Notes: generated by a model not told the origin, from the letters alone. Numbered from the stretch's first letter, positions 31,800 to 42,911 are shown. The stretch: 64,000 nt of DNA from Actinomycetota bacterium (GCA_009700025.1 WLMW01000001.1:1-64000), one strand, 5' to 3'. Program-made: numbers and translations.

Positions 31800-32345
31800 A
31801 TGAAGCACATTTATCGATTTCTTCTGATACTACTCACTGTATTTTTGATATCGAGTTGCAGTGGTGGTGGCTCTTCTAGCACCCAGGAGAGTTTTGTTTC
31901 TGGCAATGGATCCGTGACTTTCATAAAGTCAGGAGACAGAGTTCAAGCGCCCACACTAGTTGGAATGACTTTATCGGGAACAAACTATTCACATGGTTTT
32001 GGCCGAGTTACGGTAGTTAATGTTTGGGCTTCATGGTGCGCTCCGTGCCGCGCAGAAATTCCAACTCTTATTGCGCTTTCAAAGAAATATAGTGATGTTA
32101 CTTTTCTTGGAATTTTGACACGGGACAATCCACCTACAGCCGAAGCTTTTCAGCGGCGATTTAAAATTCCGTATCCAACCTTGATTGATGATACGATTTT
32201 GCTCGGGTTTAAGGGCTCATTGGCGGCGAATGCAATTCCATCAACGGTTGTTATCGACAAAAACGGGAAGGTAGCAGGACGCATTTCTGGTGAAGTCACT
32301 GTTGCATCGCTTTCAGATTTGATTGAAAAAGTGAGCACAGAATGA
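31800..32345 (+). CDS. TlpA/ResA-like thioredoxin lipoprotein
   Basis: Lipobox LISSC; NVWASWCAPCRAEIPTL. Start revised from 31719 to ATG at 31800. Confidence 0.9.
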   Translation: MKHIYRFLLILLTVFLISSCSGGGSSSTQESFVSGNGSVTFIKSGDRVQAPTLVGMTLSGTNYSHGFGRVTVVNVWASWCAPCRAEIPTLIALSKKYSDVTFLGILTRDNPPTAEAFQRRFKIPYPTLIDDTILLGFKGSLAANAIPSTVVIDKNGKVAGRISGEVTVASLSDLIEKVSTE

Positions 32346-33067
32346 AAGATTTCTTTGTCGAGCAGATTCTAAGTGGCTTCTTAATTACTGCATTCCCGAT
32401 TGCTTTCATTGCTGGCTTGATCTCTTTTCTATCCCCTTGTGTTCTGCCACTCGTACCCGGATATATATCTTTCGCGGCAGGATTTTCGTCTAGTCGAGGA
32501 AAAATATTTATTGGCTCCACTTTATTTGTCATGGGTTTTTCAATTGTATTTATCTCTTACGGTACTTTGTTTGGCGGAATTGGTAATGAACTTATCGCGC
32601 GCGAGGCAATAATTTCGCGATTTCTTGGTCTGCTGACAATATTCCTAGGCTTTATTTTCCTCGGAAAGTTCCCGATGACACCTACATTTCGTCCCAGCAT
32701 TAAAACAACAGGTGGATTAATCGGAGCACCACTACTTGGATTCTTATTTGGAATTGGCTGGACTCCTTGCATTGGTCCGGCACTTGCTGCGGTACAAACT
32801 TTGGCATTTCAAGAGTCAAGCGCCTTACGTGGTGCAGTTCTTTCATTTGGCTATTGCTTAGGTCTAGGTATTCCATTTATTGCTTCGGGAGTTTTTCTAG
32901 ATCGTTCTCAAAAACTTCGCAAATTCCTGGTTCGCCGAGGAGATTTGATTTCAAAAATTGGTGGGATATTTCTCATCACAATTGGAGTTTTACAAGTCAC
33001 TGGCACATGGGGTCAGATTATGAATTCTTTACGCTCGACAATCTCAGATTTTATTCCGGTTGTATAG
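32342..33067 (+). CDS. ccdA: Cytochrome c biogenesis protein CcdA
   Basis: FLSPCVLPLVPGYISF; GIGWTPCIGPALAA. Confidence 0.92.
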   Translation: MKDFFVEQILSGFLITAFPIAFIAGLISFLSPCVLPLVPGYISFAAGFSSSRGKIFIGSTLFVMGFSIVFISYGTLFGGIGNELIAREAIISRFLGLLTIFLGFIFLGKFPMTPTFRPSIKTTGGLIGAPLLGFLFGIGWTPCIGPALAAVQTLAFQESSALRGAVLSFGYCLGLGIPFIASGVFLDRSQKLRKFLVRRGDLISKIGGIFLITIGVLQVTGTWGQIMNSLRSTISDFIPVV

Positions 33068-34549
33068 ATGACAAACGACGTACAACTTCCAGAGCTCGAT
33101 AGTGTGGGCTTATTGCGTTACGGGTGGCGTCAATTAACGAGCATGCGTACCGCATTAATTCTGCTTATGCTATTGGGAATTGCAGCCATACCTGGCTCAC
33201 TGGTTCCGCAGCGGACACAAAATCCAATGGCTGTGAGTGCGGCCTTCAAGGGTTCGCCAGAACTCTCACAATGGATGGACCGTTTATCACTCTTTGATGT
33301 CTATGGTTCCCCCTGGTTTAGTGCGATTTATATACTCCTGTTTATTTCGCTGATTGGATGTGTGCTTCCGCGCACTTTCGAGCATTTTCATGCAGCTCGT
33401 GCACTACCACCTGCAACTCCTAAAAATCTGAATCGTATGGAGTTCTATTCAAGTTGGCCTGCTACGGGCAATGAACTAGAAGCTGCTCGAAAGTGGTTCA
33501 AGACCAATAGATTTAGAATTTTAGAAAAAGATGGTTCAATTTCTGCAGAGAAAGGTTTTTTACGAGAAACAGGTAATCTTTTCTTTCACTTGGCTCTCAT
33601 TTTAATTTTACTTGGAATATCTCTTTCTTCGTTATTTGGAATGCGTGGTGATGCAATTCTTAATGTGGGTGAAAGATTCGTTAATACACCAACAAGCTAT
33701 GACTCCTTAGCTTATGGAAAACTTTTTAAAGATGGAAAACTTGAGAGTTTTATTCTCAATATTGATAATTTTGATGCTAAATATAATATTGTCACAAACG
33801 CACCCGAAGATTACACACTCAGTATCTCTCTACGGCGTGGGAATCTAGAAAATATTGAAAAGCATTTAATTAAAGTTAATTCCCCGCTTGCAATAGGAAA
33901 CACGAAGATTTATCTGCAGGCTAATGGATATTCACCAGTTGTGACTGTTCGAGATTCAAAAGGTAACGTTGCCATGCAAGGTCCAATTCCATTCTTGTCA
34001 CAAGATGGAAACCTCCGATCAATTGGTGCGATAAAAGTTCCAGATGCAGATCCACAAGTTGGTTTCGTTGGATCCTTTGTTCCAACTTATGCACGCAGTA
34101 ATGGAAATGGCGCAATTAGTGTTTTCCCTCAAGCTCTAGATCCGCGACTTTTACTCGCAGCATGGAGCGGTGATCTCGGGCTTGATTCAGGGACTCCTCA
34201 ATCTGTTTATCGAATCGACACGTCATCTATGTCACAGTTGGGGCTTAAGTCCTTGAAACCTGGTGAAGTTTTTATCTATCCGGGTGGCTCAATAACCTTT
34301 GAAGGATATGTGCAATGGGTGAACCTTCAAATTGTGAATGACCCCGGGAAGAACTTTGCACTTCTCGGGGCTATTGTTGCCATCCTCGGTTTACTCGCAT
34401 CGCTCTTTACTCGCCGTCGTAGAATCTGGATTCGTGTCGGAGATGTAGTAGAAGTTGCCGGTCTTGCAAAAAATGCAGCACCAGGGTTAGAGCAAGAGTT
34501 GAAAGTCTTTATTGAAGCGGTAAAGAGTGAAGCAAAAGGAGAGAAGTAA
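33068..34549 (+). CDS. resB: Cytochrome c biogenesis protein ResB
   Basis: Position between ccdA and ccsB; LLLMLLGIAAIPGSLVPQR..., ETGNLFFHLALILILLGI. Confidence 0.9.
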   Translation: MTNDVQLPELDSVGLLRYGWRQLTSMRTALILLMLLGIAAIPGSLVPQRTQNPMAVSAAFKGSPELSQWMDRLSLFDVYGSPWFSAIYILLFISLIGCVLPRTFEHFHAARALPPATPKNLNRMEFYSSWPATGNELEAARKWFKTNRFRILEKDGSISAEKGFLRETGNLFFHLALILILLGISLSSLFGMRGDAILNVGERFVNTPTSYDSLAYGKLFKDGKLESFILNIDNFDAKYNIVTNAPEDYTLSISLRRGNLENIEKHLIKVNSPLAIGNTKIYLQANGYSPVVTVRDSKGNVAMQGPIPFLSQDGNLRSIGAIKVPDADPQVGFVGSFVPTYARSNGNGAISVFPQALDPRLLLAAWSGDLGLDSGTPQSVYRIDTSSMSQLGLKSLKPGEVFIYPGGSITFEGYVQWVNLQIVNDPGKNFALLGAIVAILGLLASLFTRRRRIWIRVGDVVEVAGLAKNAAPGLEQELKVFIEAVKSEAKGEK

Positions 34550-35443
34550 ATGTCACGCACCTGGGCCTATCTCTCGAACTATTTAATTTATTCATCAATG
34601 GCTGTTTATACACTCTCGTTTTTTGCTCATGCAGTAGAAACAGCTTGGGCGGTAAAGATAACTAAGGTATCTACCGATAAAAACTTAGATTATAAACGCA
34701 CTGAAAAAGTTGCTCGTATTGCAACAGCGATGATGATTCTTGGTTTCATTCTTTTATTTGCAGGCGTTATCGCGCGTGGGATTTCGGCTGGTCGAGTGCC
34801 TTGGGGCAACATGTACGAGTTCTCAATTACAGGCGCACTTGCATTTTCTGGTGCATATTTAGTTGCATTGCGTAAACATGATTTACGTTGGTTAGGACTT
34901 TTGGTTTCAATTGCAGTCCTATTGACATTAGGTACTGCAGTTGCCGTTTTATATCGACCAAGTGCGCCACTTGTTCCAGCGCTTAAATCAACTTGGTTAG
35001 TAATTCATGTTTCTGCCGCAATTATTTCAGGTGGAGTCTTCTTGCTTGCAAATGCAGTTGCTGCGGCATATCTCTATTTGGATTCAATGGAGTCTAAAGG
35101 TGAACGTTCTCATTGGGCCAAACGTCTTCCATCGCTTGAGTATTTGGATCAACTCTCATATCGACTAGTTGCATTTGTTTTTCCCTTATGGACTTTTGCC
35201 GTCATCGCAGGTGCTATCTGGGCAGAAAGCGCTTGGGGTCGCTATTGGGGTTGGGATCCAAAAGAGACTTGGGCATTCATTACTTGGGTTGCATATGCAG
35301 CATATTTACATGCGCGCGTAACTATAGGTTGGCGTGGACGTAGAGCAGCCTGGCTCTGTTTATTTGCGGGTTCAACATTTTTGTTTAACTATGTATATGT
35401 AAATATTTGGGGAACTGGCAAGCACACATATTCGGGGCTTTAA
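34550..35443 (+). CDS. ccsB: Cytochrome c biogenesis protein CcsA/ResC
   Basis: WGRYWGWDPKETWAFITWVAYAAYLHARVT haem-handling WWD motif. Confidence 0.94.
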   Translation: MSRTWAYLSNYLIYSSMAVYTLSFFAHAVETAWAVKITKVSTDKNLDYKRTEKVARIATAMMILGFILLFAGVIARGISAGRVPWGNMYEFSITGALAFSGAYLVALRKHDLRWLGLLVSIAVLLTLGTAVAVLYRPSAPLVPALKSTWLVIHVSAAIISGGVFLLANAVAAAYLYLDSMESKGERSHWAKRLPSLEYLDQLSYRLVAFVFPLWTFAVIAGAIWAESAWGRYWGWDPKETWAFITWVAYAAYLHARVTIGWRGRRAAWLCLFAGSTFLFNYVYVNIWGTGKHTYSGL

Positions 35444-35703
35444 AGCTTTCTTAAGAAATCCGGATCATCATCTGGTGGAAGGATGCGTCGTCTAGGGCCT
35501 CTGTTACCTTTTGGTTTATTTCTACCAGCTACAAGATAGGCCAGTGGACCTATTGCCAATGCTTGAGGACCTAAGAGAATTATTATTAATAGCCAGCCCC
35601 ACTTAGGGAGATTTCTAATGTGTGACTCATCTGAGCGCGCACAATCCACAAGAGCGTAGATGGTTAAGCCGAAGACAAGGATTGCAGGGATTATGCGTGA
35701 CAT
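35440..35703 (-). CDS. Small membrane protein, phospholipase D nuclease N-terminal-like
   Basis: ALVDCARSDESHIRNLPKWGWLLIIILLGPQALAIGPLAYLVAGR; start revised to ATG 35703. Confidence 0.75.
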   Translation of the reverse strand: MSRIIPAILVFGLTIYALVDCARSDESHIRNLPKWGWLLIIILLGPQALAIGPLAYLVAGRNKPKGNRGPRRRILPPDDDPDFLRKL

Positions 35704-35707
35704 GGTT

Positions 35708-36556
35708 TTAGTATATCGCCAGACCAGTCGCAAACAACAGCGCGAAAATTAGCTGGAGCTTTCCAGTCTTTCCTAAAAGTGGGATTAAATCCTTACCATT
35801 CACTCCGCTCATGACTTGGCGCGCAAGCGAAAAAGTGAGAGGTGCAACTAATAGCGTTAAAAGTGCAGCTGGTCTAAAAGTAGCAATAGCAGCGGTGTGA
35901 GCAAGAACGAGCAGTGCAACAAAGCCACGTCGCGCTGCCAAATCTCCCACGCGCACAGCCAGAGTTTTTTTGCCTACCAAAGCATCCTGATTCAGATCCC
36001 GCAGATTGTTGATAGCAAGAATTGCACAAGAGAGGGCTCCCATAGGAATTGCAACAATGAAACTCATTAAGGTAATTCTTTCAGTCTGAACATAGAAACT
36101 TCCAACGGTGGCAACTAAACCAAAGAAAACAAAGACTGATAATTCCCCAAAACCAATGTAACCGTATGGTTTACGCCCTCCTGTGTAATTCCAAGCCGCA
36201 GCAATTGCAATAACTCCAACAAAAATGAGAACAGGTGACGTCAACATTGCTAAGCACAGGCCACAAATAGATGCGATTCCAAATGATATGAATGCGGCGA
36301 TTTTTACACTCTGGGCAGTCGCTAGACCACTTGCAACAAGACGTGTAGGTCCAACGCGATTCGTATCTGTGCCTTTAACTCCATCAGAGTAATCATTTGC
36401 AAAGTTAACGCCGATTTGAAGCCATAGCGAAACCATTAGGGCAAGAGCGGCACGAAACCAGTTGAATTCAAGCCCAGCAAGCGAAGAGGCAACCAAGACT
36501 GGCGCAATCGCCGCGGGAAGCGTGCGTGGTCGCGCTCCGATGAGCCATCTATTCAT
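35708..36556 (-). CDS. menA: 1,4-dihydroxy-2-naphthoate polyprenyltransferase
   Basis: GVNFANDYSDGVKGTDTNRVGPTRLVASG; NNLRDLNQDALVGKKTLAVRVG. Confidence 0.95.
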   Translation of the reverse strand: MNRWLIGARPRTLPAAIAPVLVASSLAGLEFNWFRAALALMVSLWLQIGVNFANDYSDGVKGTDTNRVGPTRLVASGLATAQSVKIAAFISFGIASICGLCLAMLTSPVLIFVGVIAIAAAWNYTGGRKPYGYIGFGELSVFVFFGLVATVGSFYVQTERITLMSFIVAIPMGALSCAILAINNLRDLNQDALVGKKTLAVRVGDLAARRGFVALLVLAHTAAIATFRPAALLTLLVAPLTFSLARQVMSGVNGKDLIPLLGKTGKLQLIFALLFATGLAIY

Positions 36557-37625
36557 GTTCCACCAATTCCAAGAGAGCTACGCGGTCTACTTTGCCAATA
36601 CCAAGTAATGGTAGTGACTTCAGCCGATGAATTCCTTTGGGTTTTGCGATTTGTCCAAAAGCCGCTTCCAAGAAATGTGAAATTTCGGTTTCATTCGCAT
36701 CACCAACAATCGCTAAGTGGAGTGCTTGTCCCCATTGAGGATCATTGATTGCAAATGCGGCGCACTCAATATCGGGATAACGAACCGAAAGCGTTGCTTC
36801 AATTGCAGTAAGAGAGAGATTTTCACCACCAGTAATTATTACATCATCTGCACGACCAATTACACGAAGTCTTCCATCAATAATTTCTCCAAGATCATTT
36901 GAAATAAACCAACCTTCATTAATATTAAATAGATCTGGAGCATTCAAGTAATTATTTGCTACAACAGGTCCACGTATTTTGATCAAGCCTTCATTAGTCA
37001 ATCCAAACTCAACACCCTTGAGTGCTTGACCATCATAAATACAACCACCACATGTTTCGGTCATTCCATATGTTTCAATAACTTTTATACCTGCACTTTG
37101 TGCTTGCAAACGTAGTGATGAACTGAGAGCAGCACCGCCGACTAAAACTGCTGTAGCACTTTGTAAATGACTTAACAAACGTTCATCGGAATTTAATGCA
37201 CGAAACAATTGAGTAGGTACAATCGAAGTAAAATCAACTTTTGGATAATTTCCTATTGAATTGCGTAAATCAATGGGAAGTGTTCCAACTTCCATCGAGC
37301 GAATAATTACATTTACCGCTGCAATATGAGTAGCAGGGAGTAATAAAGACCACTGTGCGCCTAACTCTGCACCAATAAAAGCATTCGATGCCTGCGCAGA
37401 TGCAATGAGGTTCCTACGAGTAAATGCGACTTCTTTACTTATTCCAGTGCTTCCGCTTGTACCAACAACGATGGCGATATTTTTTGGTGCGGATTCCGAA
37501 TTGACATCCCCAAAGCCCAGTGCAGGCCCAGCTCCGACCAGGGCAGCGGTGATTTGCACCGCCAACTGCGTGATTTCAATCGCAGGGCTGGCGCGTACCA
37601 GTTCTCGTTGTGACGACATGTCCAT
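36549..37625 (-). CDS. menE: O-succinylbenzoate--CoA ligase
   Basis: VVGTSGSTGISKEV; ETYGMTETCGGCIYDG; ITGGENLS; IGKVDR. Confidence 0.92.
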   Translation of the reverse strand: MDMSSQRELVRASPAIEITQLAVQITAALVGAGPALGFGDVNSESAPKNIAIVVGTSGSTGISKEVAFTRRNLIASAQASNAFIGAELGAQWSLLLPATHIAAVNVIIRSMEVGTLPIDLRNSIGNYPKVDFTSIVPTQLFRALNSDERLLSHLQSATAVLVGGAALSSSLRLQAQSAGIKVIETYGMTETCGGCIYDGQALKGVEFGLTNEGLIKIRGPVVANNYLNAPDLFNINEGWFISNDLGEIIDGRLRVIGRADDVIITGGENLSLTAIEATLSVRYPDIECAAFAINDPQWGQALHLAIVGDANETEISHFLEAAFGQIAKPKGIHRLKSLPLLGIGKVDRVALLELVEHE

Positions 37626-37673
37626 TGCAGCCGTAGGCTATCGCTTGCAACGAGTGAATTGAAATGAGGAGAT

Positions 37674-38552
37674 GTGAGTAAGCCGATCAATCGTGAATAT
37701 GGGAGTCGTGAGATCCCTAACTGGACCGTCGCCCCAGGTGGAGAGAATTTTGCTGATATCAAGTATCAGGTGGGCGATGGCATAGCCAAAATAACCATAA
37801 ATCGTCCGGAAATTCACAATGCTTTTCGCCCACAAACAATTATTGAGTTAATCGAAGCTTTTTCACTTGCGCGAGACAATGAAGATGTTGGGGTGATAAT
37901 CCTTACTGGCGAAGGAACAAACGCTTTCTGTTCCGGTGGGGACATTAGTGTTCGTGGAGATGATGGTTATTTAGGCGATGATAAGTTGTCTAAAAAAGGA
38001 ATTGGTCGCTTAAATGTTTTGGATTTACAAGTACAGATTCGCAGAACACCTAAACCTGTAGTCGCGATGGTTGCCGGATGGGCAATTGGCGGTGGACATG
38101 TATTACATGTTGTCTGTGATTTAACGATTGCTGCAGATAATGCAAAGTTTGGTCAAACTGGTCCAATGGTTGGATCTTTTGATGGTGGATATGGTGCTGG
38201 CTTATTAGCCGCACATGTTGGTCAGAAGAAAGCACGTGAGATTTGGTTTATGACCAGACAGTACGATGCACAGGAAGCACTTGCAATGGGATTGGTAAAT
38301 ACTGTTGTTCCGGTAAGTGAATTAGAAGCCGAAACTGTTTCATGGTGCCGCGAAATGCTGCGCAACTCTCCACTTGCGCTCCGTTTATTAAAATCAAGTT
38401 TAAATGCAGCTGATGATGGTCTAGCTGGTGTCCAACAATTAGCTGGTGATGCAACGCTTTTGTTTTATATGAGTGAAGAAGGTCAAGAAGGGCGCGATGC
38501 ATACAAAGAAAAGCGCACACCGGATTTCGAGAAATTCCCAAAGCGCCCTTAA
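37674..38552 (+). CDS. menB: 1,4-dihydroxy-2-naphthoyl-CoA synthase
   Basis: [50 protein letters not shown] start. Confidence 0.95.
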   Translation: MSKPINREYGSREIPNWTVAPGGENFADIKYQVGDGIAKITINRPEIHNAFRPQTIIELIEAFSLARDNEDVGVIILTGEGTNAFCSGGDISVRGDDGYLGDDKLSKKGIGRLNVLDLQVQIRRTPKPVVAMVAGWAIGGGHVLHVVCDLTIAADNAKFGQTGPMVGSFDGGYGAGLLAAHVGQKKAREIWFMTRQYDAQEALAMGLVNTVVPVSELEAETVSWCREMLRNSPLALRLLKSSLNAADDGLAGVQQLAGDATLLFYMSEEGQEGRDAYKEKRTPDFEKFPKRP

Positions 38553-38555
38553 AAG

Positions 38556-39527
38556 ATGCTTGATTCAATTCTAGGTTCACTCAAAGTAGTTACGCTTGCA
38601 ACTAAGACTGATTTCCGGTCGGTTACATCTCGCGAAATTGCACTCTTTGAAGGACCAATGGGTTGGGGGGAGTTCTCACCATTTCTTGAATACAGTTATG
38701 AAGAATCCATCCCGTGGTTACTGAGCGGGATAGAAGCCGCTTTTGCGAGGATTCCAACATCTATAAGAAACGCGATTGAGGTCAATGCAACCATGCCGGC
38801 CATCAATAATCCAATTGAAATCGCTGAAATTCTAGCCGCTTTTGCTGGAGCAAAAGTAATAAAGATTAAAGTCGGCGAGGATCTCACCTCAGATTTTGCA
38901 CGCATTGCTTGTGTTCGCGAACTTCGTCCGGAAGCAAAGATACGTCTTGATGTGAATGGATTATGGAACGTAGATGAAGCGGAAGAATTTCTTAAACAAG
39001 TTGGAGACATTGAGTATGTTGAGCAACCATGCTCAACTATTGAAGAACTGCGTGAGCTTAAATTGCGCACCGGAGTAAAAATTGCAGGGGACGAGGTAAT
39101 AAGAAAAGCTAAAGATCCACTTTCTGTAGATCTTGCTGGTGCGATTGATGTACTTATGTTAAAGGTTGCACCATTAGGAGGAATTTCTCGCGCACTTGAG
39201 ATAGCTAATCATCATCAGCTACCTGTTGCGGTATCAAGTGCACTTGAAAGTGCGGTTGGAATTTCTCATGGTTTAAAACTTGCGGCAGCAGTGTCAAAGC
39301 TAGATTTTGCTTGTGGTCTAGGGACCGGCGCACTTCTTGCTGTAGATGTTGCCCACCTTCCAATAGTGAATGGATCAATAGAAGTAAAAGATGTAATTCC
39401 AGATTCAACAGCTTTAGCCAAATATGCTGTTTCAAACGAACGTCTAAACTGGTGGAGGAATAGAATTCGAAAAGTGTGGGAGGCTGGAGCACATTCGATT
39501 ATTCAAGAGAAGGGGTGGAGCCTATGA
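38556..39527 (+). CDS. menC: o-succinylbenzoate synthase
   Basis: KVIKIKVGEDLTSDFARI; IRLDVNGLWNVDEA; VEQPC; GDEVI; enolase superfamily. Confidence 0.92.
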   Translation: MLDSILGSLKVVTLATKTDFRSVTSREIALFEGPMGWGEFSPFLEYSYEESIPWLLSGIEAAFARIPTSIRNAIEVNATMPAINNPIEIAEILAAFAGAKVIKIKVGEDLTSDFARIACVRELRPEAKIRLDVNGLWNVDEAEEFLKQVGDIEYVEQPCSTIEELRELKLRTGVKIAGDEVIRKAKDPLSVDLAGAIDVLMLKVAPLGGISRALEIANHHQLPVAVSSALESAVGISHGLKLAAAVSKLDFACGLGTGALLAVDVAHLPIVNGSIEVKDVIPDSTALAKYAVSNERLNWWRNRIRKVWEAGAHSIIQEKGWSL

Positions 39528-41098
39528 GTACAGCAACATCCCTAGCTAGAGTCATTGTTCGACAGATTATTGAAGCTGGAATTACTGATGTGGTGGTTTC
39601 TCCGGGATCGCGTAATGCACCTCTTTCACTTGCATTTAACGCCGCTGAAAATCGTGGATTGATAAAGATGCATATACGTATTGATGAACGCACAGCTGCT
39701 TTTTTTGCTTTGGGTTTGACCAAATCCACAGGTCGCCCAGTACCAGTTGTTTGCACGAGTGGTACAGCGGTTGCGAATTATCATCCAGCAGTTTTAGAGG
39801 CCCATCACACCAATGCACCATTGCTAGTTTTAACTGCAGATCGACCAGCCATGCTAAGGCGAACTGGTGCAAATCAAACTACGGAGCAGGCTCGAATCTT
39901 TGGAAAAGCAGTTCGATACTTTGCTGATATTGATGGCCCAGTTTTTCCCATGGATATACCGTTAGATAGCCTGCGCTCAGGTCCAGTTCATTTAAATCTA
40001 CAATTTGATGAGCCCTTGTTACCTGATGATTCAAAGCAGTGGCTAGATGATATTTCAATAGCTCCAGTCTTATTTAAACCACGCAATAAGACCGCAACAT
40101 TAAAAATTCAAGCCACGCGCGGGGTGCTTGTCGTCGGTCATGATCGCGGTGGTTTAACTGTTACCGATGTTAGAAAATTTGCGAAAAAACTTAATTGGCC
40201 AATTATTGCAGAGGATCCACTGTCCTTTCCAGATGCTATTGGGCATGCTTCAATCTTTCTTACATCACCCGCGGTACGCAGTATTTTCACTCCACAAGCC
40301 GTTGTAGTGATTGGCCGAACAACTCTCTCACGTTCTATCAATGCATTTATTGGCCTAGCTCCAGTTAAATTTGTTATTGATTCACGAATTGCAACGGTTG
40401 ATAGTGATCGGCAGGCAGACAAACGCTTCACTGAAATACCAAATCTAGATTGTGCAATGGCATCTGATGATTGGATTGTACAATGGCAGAAATATTCACA
40501 TCGTGCAACCAAAATAATTAACGAAATAAATGGTTGGAATGAAGCTTCAATAGCCAAAGAGATTGCAGAATCAATTCCTGATGGCACCGCACTTTATGTC
40601 TCATCTTCTCGTCCCATTAGAGACTTTGAGGGTTTTGCAAAACCACGCACTGGGGTGACGACATATGCCAACCGTGGATTAGCTGGAATCGATGGCAACA
40701 TCTCAACGGCGCTAGGAATTGCTTCAGGGCACTCTCAGACAATTGCTGTTTTAGGCGATTTATCTTTCCTCCACGACATCACGGGTTTGATTACTCGTGA
40801 AGAAATTAACTGCAGATTTATCGTTATTAATAATGACGGTGGAGGGATTTTTTCAACGTTGCCCCAGCGTGGAGTAGAGGGTTTTGAAAAGGTATTTGGA
40901 ACTCCACATGGTTTAGATCCTGCGGTAATTGCGCAGTCATTTGGGGTGGATTCCTCAACTATTACTAATATCGAGGAGCTGAAACGAGCGGTAGCTTCCC
41001 CAATTAAAGGCATATCTGTCGTTGTTGCAAAAACGCCATCACGAGAAGTAAATGCGGACTCTTTAAAATCAATTTACGAAAAAATGAGTTCTATCTAA
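39524..41098 (+). CDS. menD: 2-succinyl-5-enolpyruvyl-6-hydroxy-3-cyclohexene-1-carboxylate synthase
   Basis: VVSPGSRNAPLSLA; DERTAAFFALGL; GDLSFLHD ... NNDGGGIF ThDP motif. Start revised to ATG 39524, ATGA overlap with menC. Confidence 0.95.
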   Translation: MSTATSLARVIVRQIIEAGITDVVVSPGSRNAPLSLAFNAAENRGLIKMHIRIDERTAAFFALGLTKSTGRPVPVVCTSGTAVANYHPAVLEAHHTNAPLLVLTADRPAMLRRTGANQTTEQARIFGKAVRYFADIDGPVFPMDIPLDSLRSGPVHLNLQFDEPLLPDDSKQWLDDISIAPVLFKPRNKTATLKIQATRGVLVVGHDRGGLTVTDVRKFAKKLNWPIIAEDPLSFPDAIGHASIFLTSPAVRSIFTPQAVVVIGRTTLSRSINAFIGLAPVKFVIDSRIATVDSDRQADKRFTEIPNLDCAMASDDWIVQWQKYSHRATKIINEINGWNEASIAKEIAESIPDGTALYVSSSRPIRDFEGFAKPRTGVTTYANRGLAGIDGNISTALGIASGHSQTIAVLGDLSFLHDITGLITREEINCRFIVINNDGGGIFSTLPQRGVEGFEKVFGTPHGLDPAVIAQSFGVDSSTITNIEELKRAVASPIKGISVVVAKTPSREVNADSLKSIYEKMSSI

Positions 41099-42315
41099 GT
41101 AAGCGCGCTGCGCATAGGAACGAGTTTGGCTTGGCTTTCGGCCAACTCTTTAATTGGATCTGAACCTGCAACAATTCCACATCCAGCAAATATTCTTATC
41201 GAATCTTCATTTATTTGACCACATCTGAGGGCGATACCAAGTTCACCGTCTCCTGCTGCATCAATCCAACCAACAGGACCTGCATATCGTCCTCGCGAAA
41301 GTGATTCAATCTCAGAAATTAAATCTGCGGCTTTTTCACGTGGCGTTCCACAAACTGCTGCAGAGGGGTGGAGCTGTTCAAGAATTGTAAAAGCGTCAAC
41401 GTGTGTTAACTTTTCAGCAAGCGCACCAGTTACATCTGTTGCTAGATGCATAACATTTGCTAAATGCAGAACAAATGGAGATTCGGGAACATTTGTTGAA
41501 GTACAGAACGGTTCGAGTGCGTCAGCGACCGAACGCACGGCATATTCATGTTCTTCTAAATCCTTTGAAGAACGCGCAAGAGATGCTGCAAGAGCTAAAT
41601 CACGTTCATCGTTTCCTGTCTTGCTAATCGTGCCGGCTAAAACACGAGAAGTAACCATTTTTCGTGATAGCCGCAAAAGTAGTTCAGGTGTTGCACCAAC
41701 TAAACCATCGACTGCAAAGCACCATGTAGATGGGTACTCGACTGAAAGTTTTCCAAGAATTGAGCGAACTTCGATTTTATGAGCAGATCGGCCGGTTAAT
41801 TCTCGAGCCAGAACTACTTTTTCAAGCTCGCCACTTTGTATTCGATTAACTGCCGTCGACACCCGAGACTTCCAAGCAGTATCTGCCGCATTATCGATAT
41901 TCCAAACAATTGAGTTAGGAGTAAGAGCAGGTGGATTTTCGTTAAGGACGGGTTGCGGTGCAGAACCAATCCAAGTGATCCATGATTTCCCAGCTTTTTT
42001 CCCAACAATTACTTGGGGAATTATTAAAACTGACGCATCGTCGGGAGAAAATGAGAAAGAGGTAAACAAGATTGGCCCGGTTCCATTTCCATGAACTGAG
42101 TTGGTAATTGCGAAACTCTCTAGCTGTGCAGACCACCACTTGCGCGCATCCTCAAAGCGATGTGGGCCGCTCACTGTTGTCGTTGCGTGAACACCCCAAC
42201 CAACTATTCCTTCACCAGCTCGAATCCATGAAACCAGATTTCCATCAGGTAACAGGTCTAGGAGCGGTAGGTGCTCACCAAGGTGTGTAGTTGTTACGGG
42301 GATAAGCGAAGGCAT
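41095..42315 (-). CDS. menF: Isochorismate synthase
   Basis: KVVLARELTG; LHPSAAVCGTPREKA; GRYAGPVGWIDAAGDGELGIALRCG. Confidence 0.92.
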   Translation of the reverse strand: MPSLIPVTTTHLGEHLPLLDLLPDGNLVSWIRAGEGIVGWGVHATTTVSGPHRFEDARKWWSAQLESFAITNSVHGNGTGPILFTSFSFSPDDASVLIIPQVIVGKKAGKSWITWIGSAPQPVLNENPPALTPNSIVWNIDNAADTAWKSRVSTAVNRIQSGELEKVVLARELTGRSAHKIEVRSILGKLSVEYPSTWCFAVDGLVGATPELLLRLSRKMVTSRVLAGTISKTGNDERDLALAASLARSSKDLEEHEYAVRSVADALEPFCTSTNVPESPFVLHLANVMHLATDVTGALAEKLTHVDAFTILEQLHPSAAVCGTPREKAADLISEIESLSRGRYAGPVGWIDAAGDGELGIALRCGQINEDSIRIFAGCGIVAGSDPIKELAESQAKLVPMRSALT

Positions 42316-42326
42316 TTGAAATCTAA

Positions 42327-42911
42327 TTATTTTTTCTTAGCATTTACTATGCGCCACAAAATTGGCAGAGATGTTCCAGCAATTGCAATCTTCAAAATTT
42401 CACCAATGATAAATGGAGTGAAGCCAGCGTTAATAGACCATGCCCAATCTTTGCCAGTGAAATAGTGCAACCAAGAAACACCAAACAAGAAAATTATTGC
42501 GTTTGCAAATAGCATTGCTGGAAGCGCAGTGAGAAATTTCTGATCTAGATGGCGCTTAGCTAAGATTCCTAAGAAGTAAGTCGCAACCATCATTCCAATT
42601 AAATAACCACCAGTTGCGCCAGTAATTTTTTCTAAACCGTGACTAGCACCTGCGAATACTGGTGCACCTGCGATTCCTGCGAGCAAATAAAATAGATAAG
42701 TTGCAACTCCCATCCCAGCTCCGTAGCTGGTTCCAATTAGAAGTACTCCAAGTGTTTGACCTGTAACAGGTACTGGCGAACCTGGAACCGGAATTGCAAT
42801 TTGCGCTAATGCTGAAAGAAAAATCGCCCCGCCCACAATCAGTGAAGCGTTAGTCAGAGCAGAGCTCTTTGGCACGACGCTTGCTCGTAATGAATTAGCA
42901 GGAAATGTCAT
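42327..42911 (-). CDS. bioY: Biotin transporter BioY
   Basis: QIAIPVPGSPVPVTGQTLGVLLIGTSYG; GATGGYLIG. Confidence 0.95.
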   Translation of the reverse strand: MTFPANSLRASVVPKSSALTNASLIVGGAIFLSALAQIAIPVPGSPVPVTGQTLGVLLIGTSYGAGMGVATYLFYLLAGIAGAPVFAGASHGLEKITGATGGYLIGMMVATYFLGILAKRHLDQKFLTALPAMLFANAIIFLFGVSWLHYFTGKDWAWSINAGFTPFIIGEILKIAIAGTSLPILWRIVNAKKK

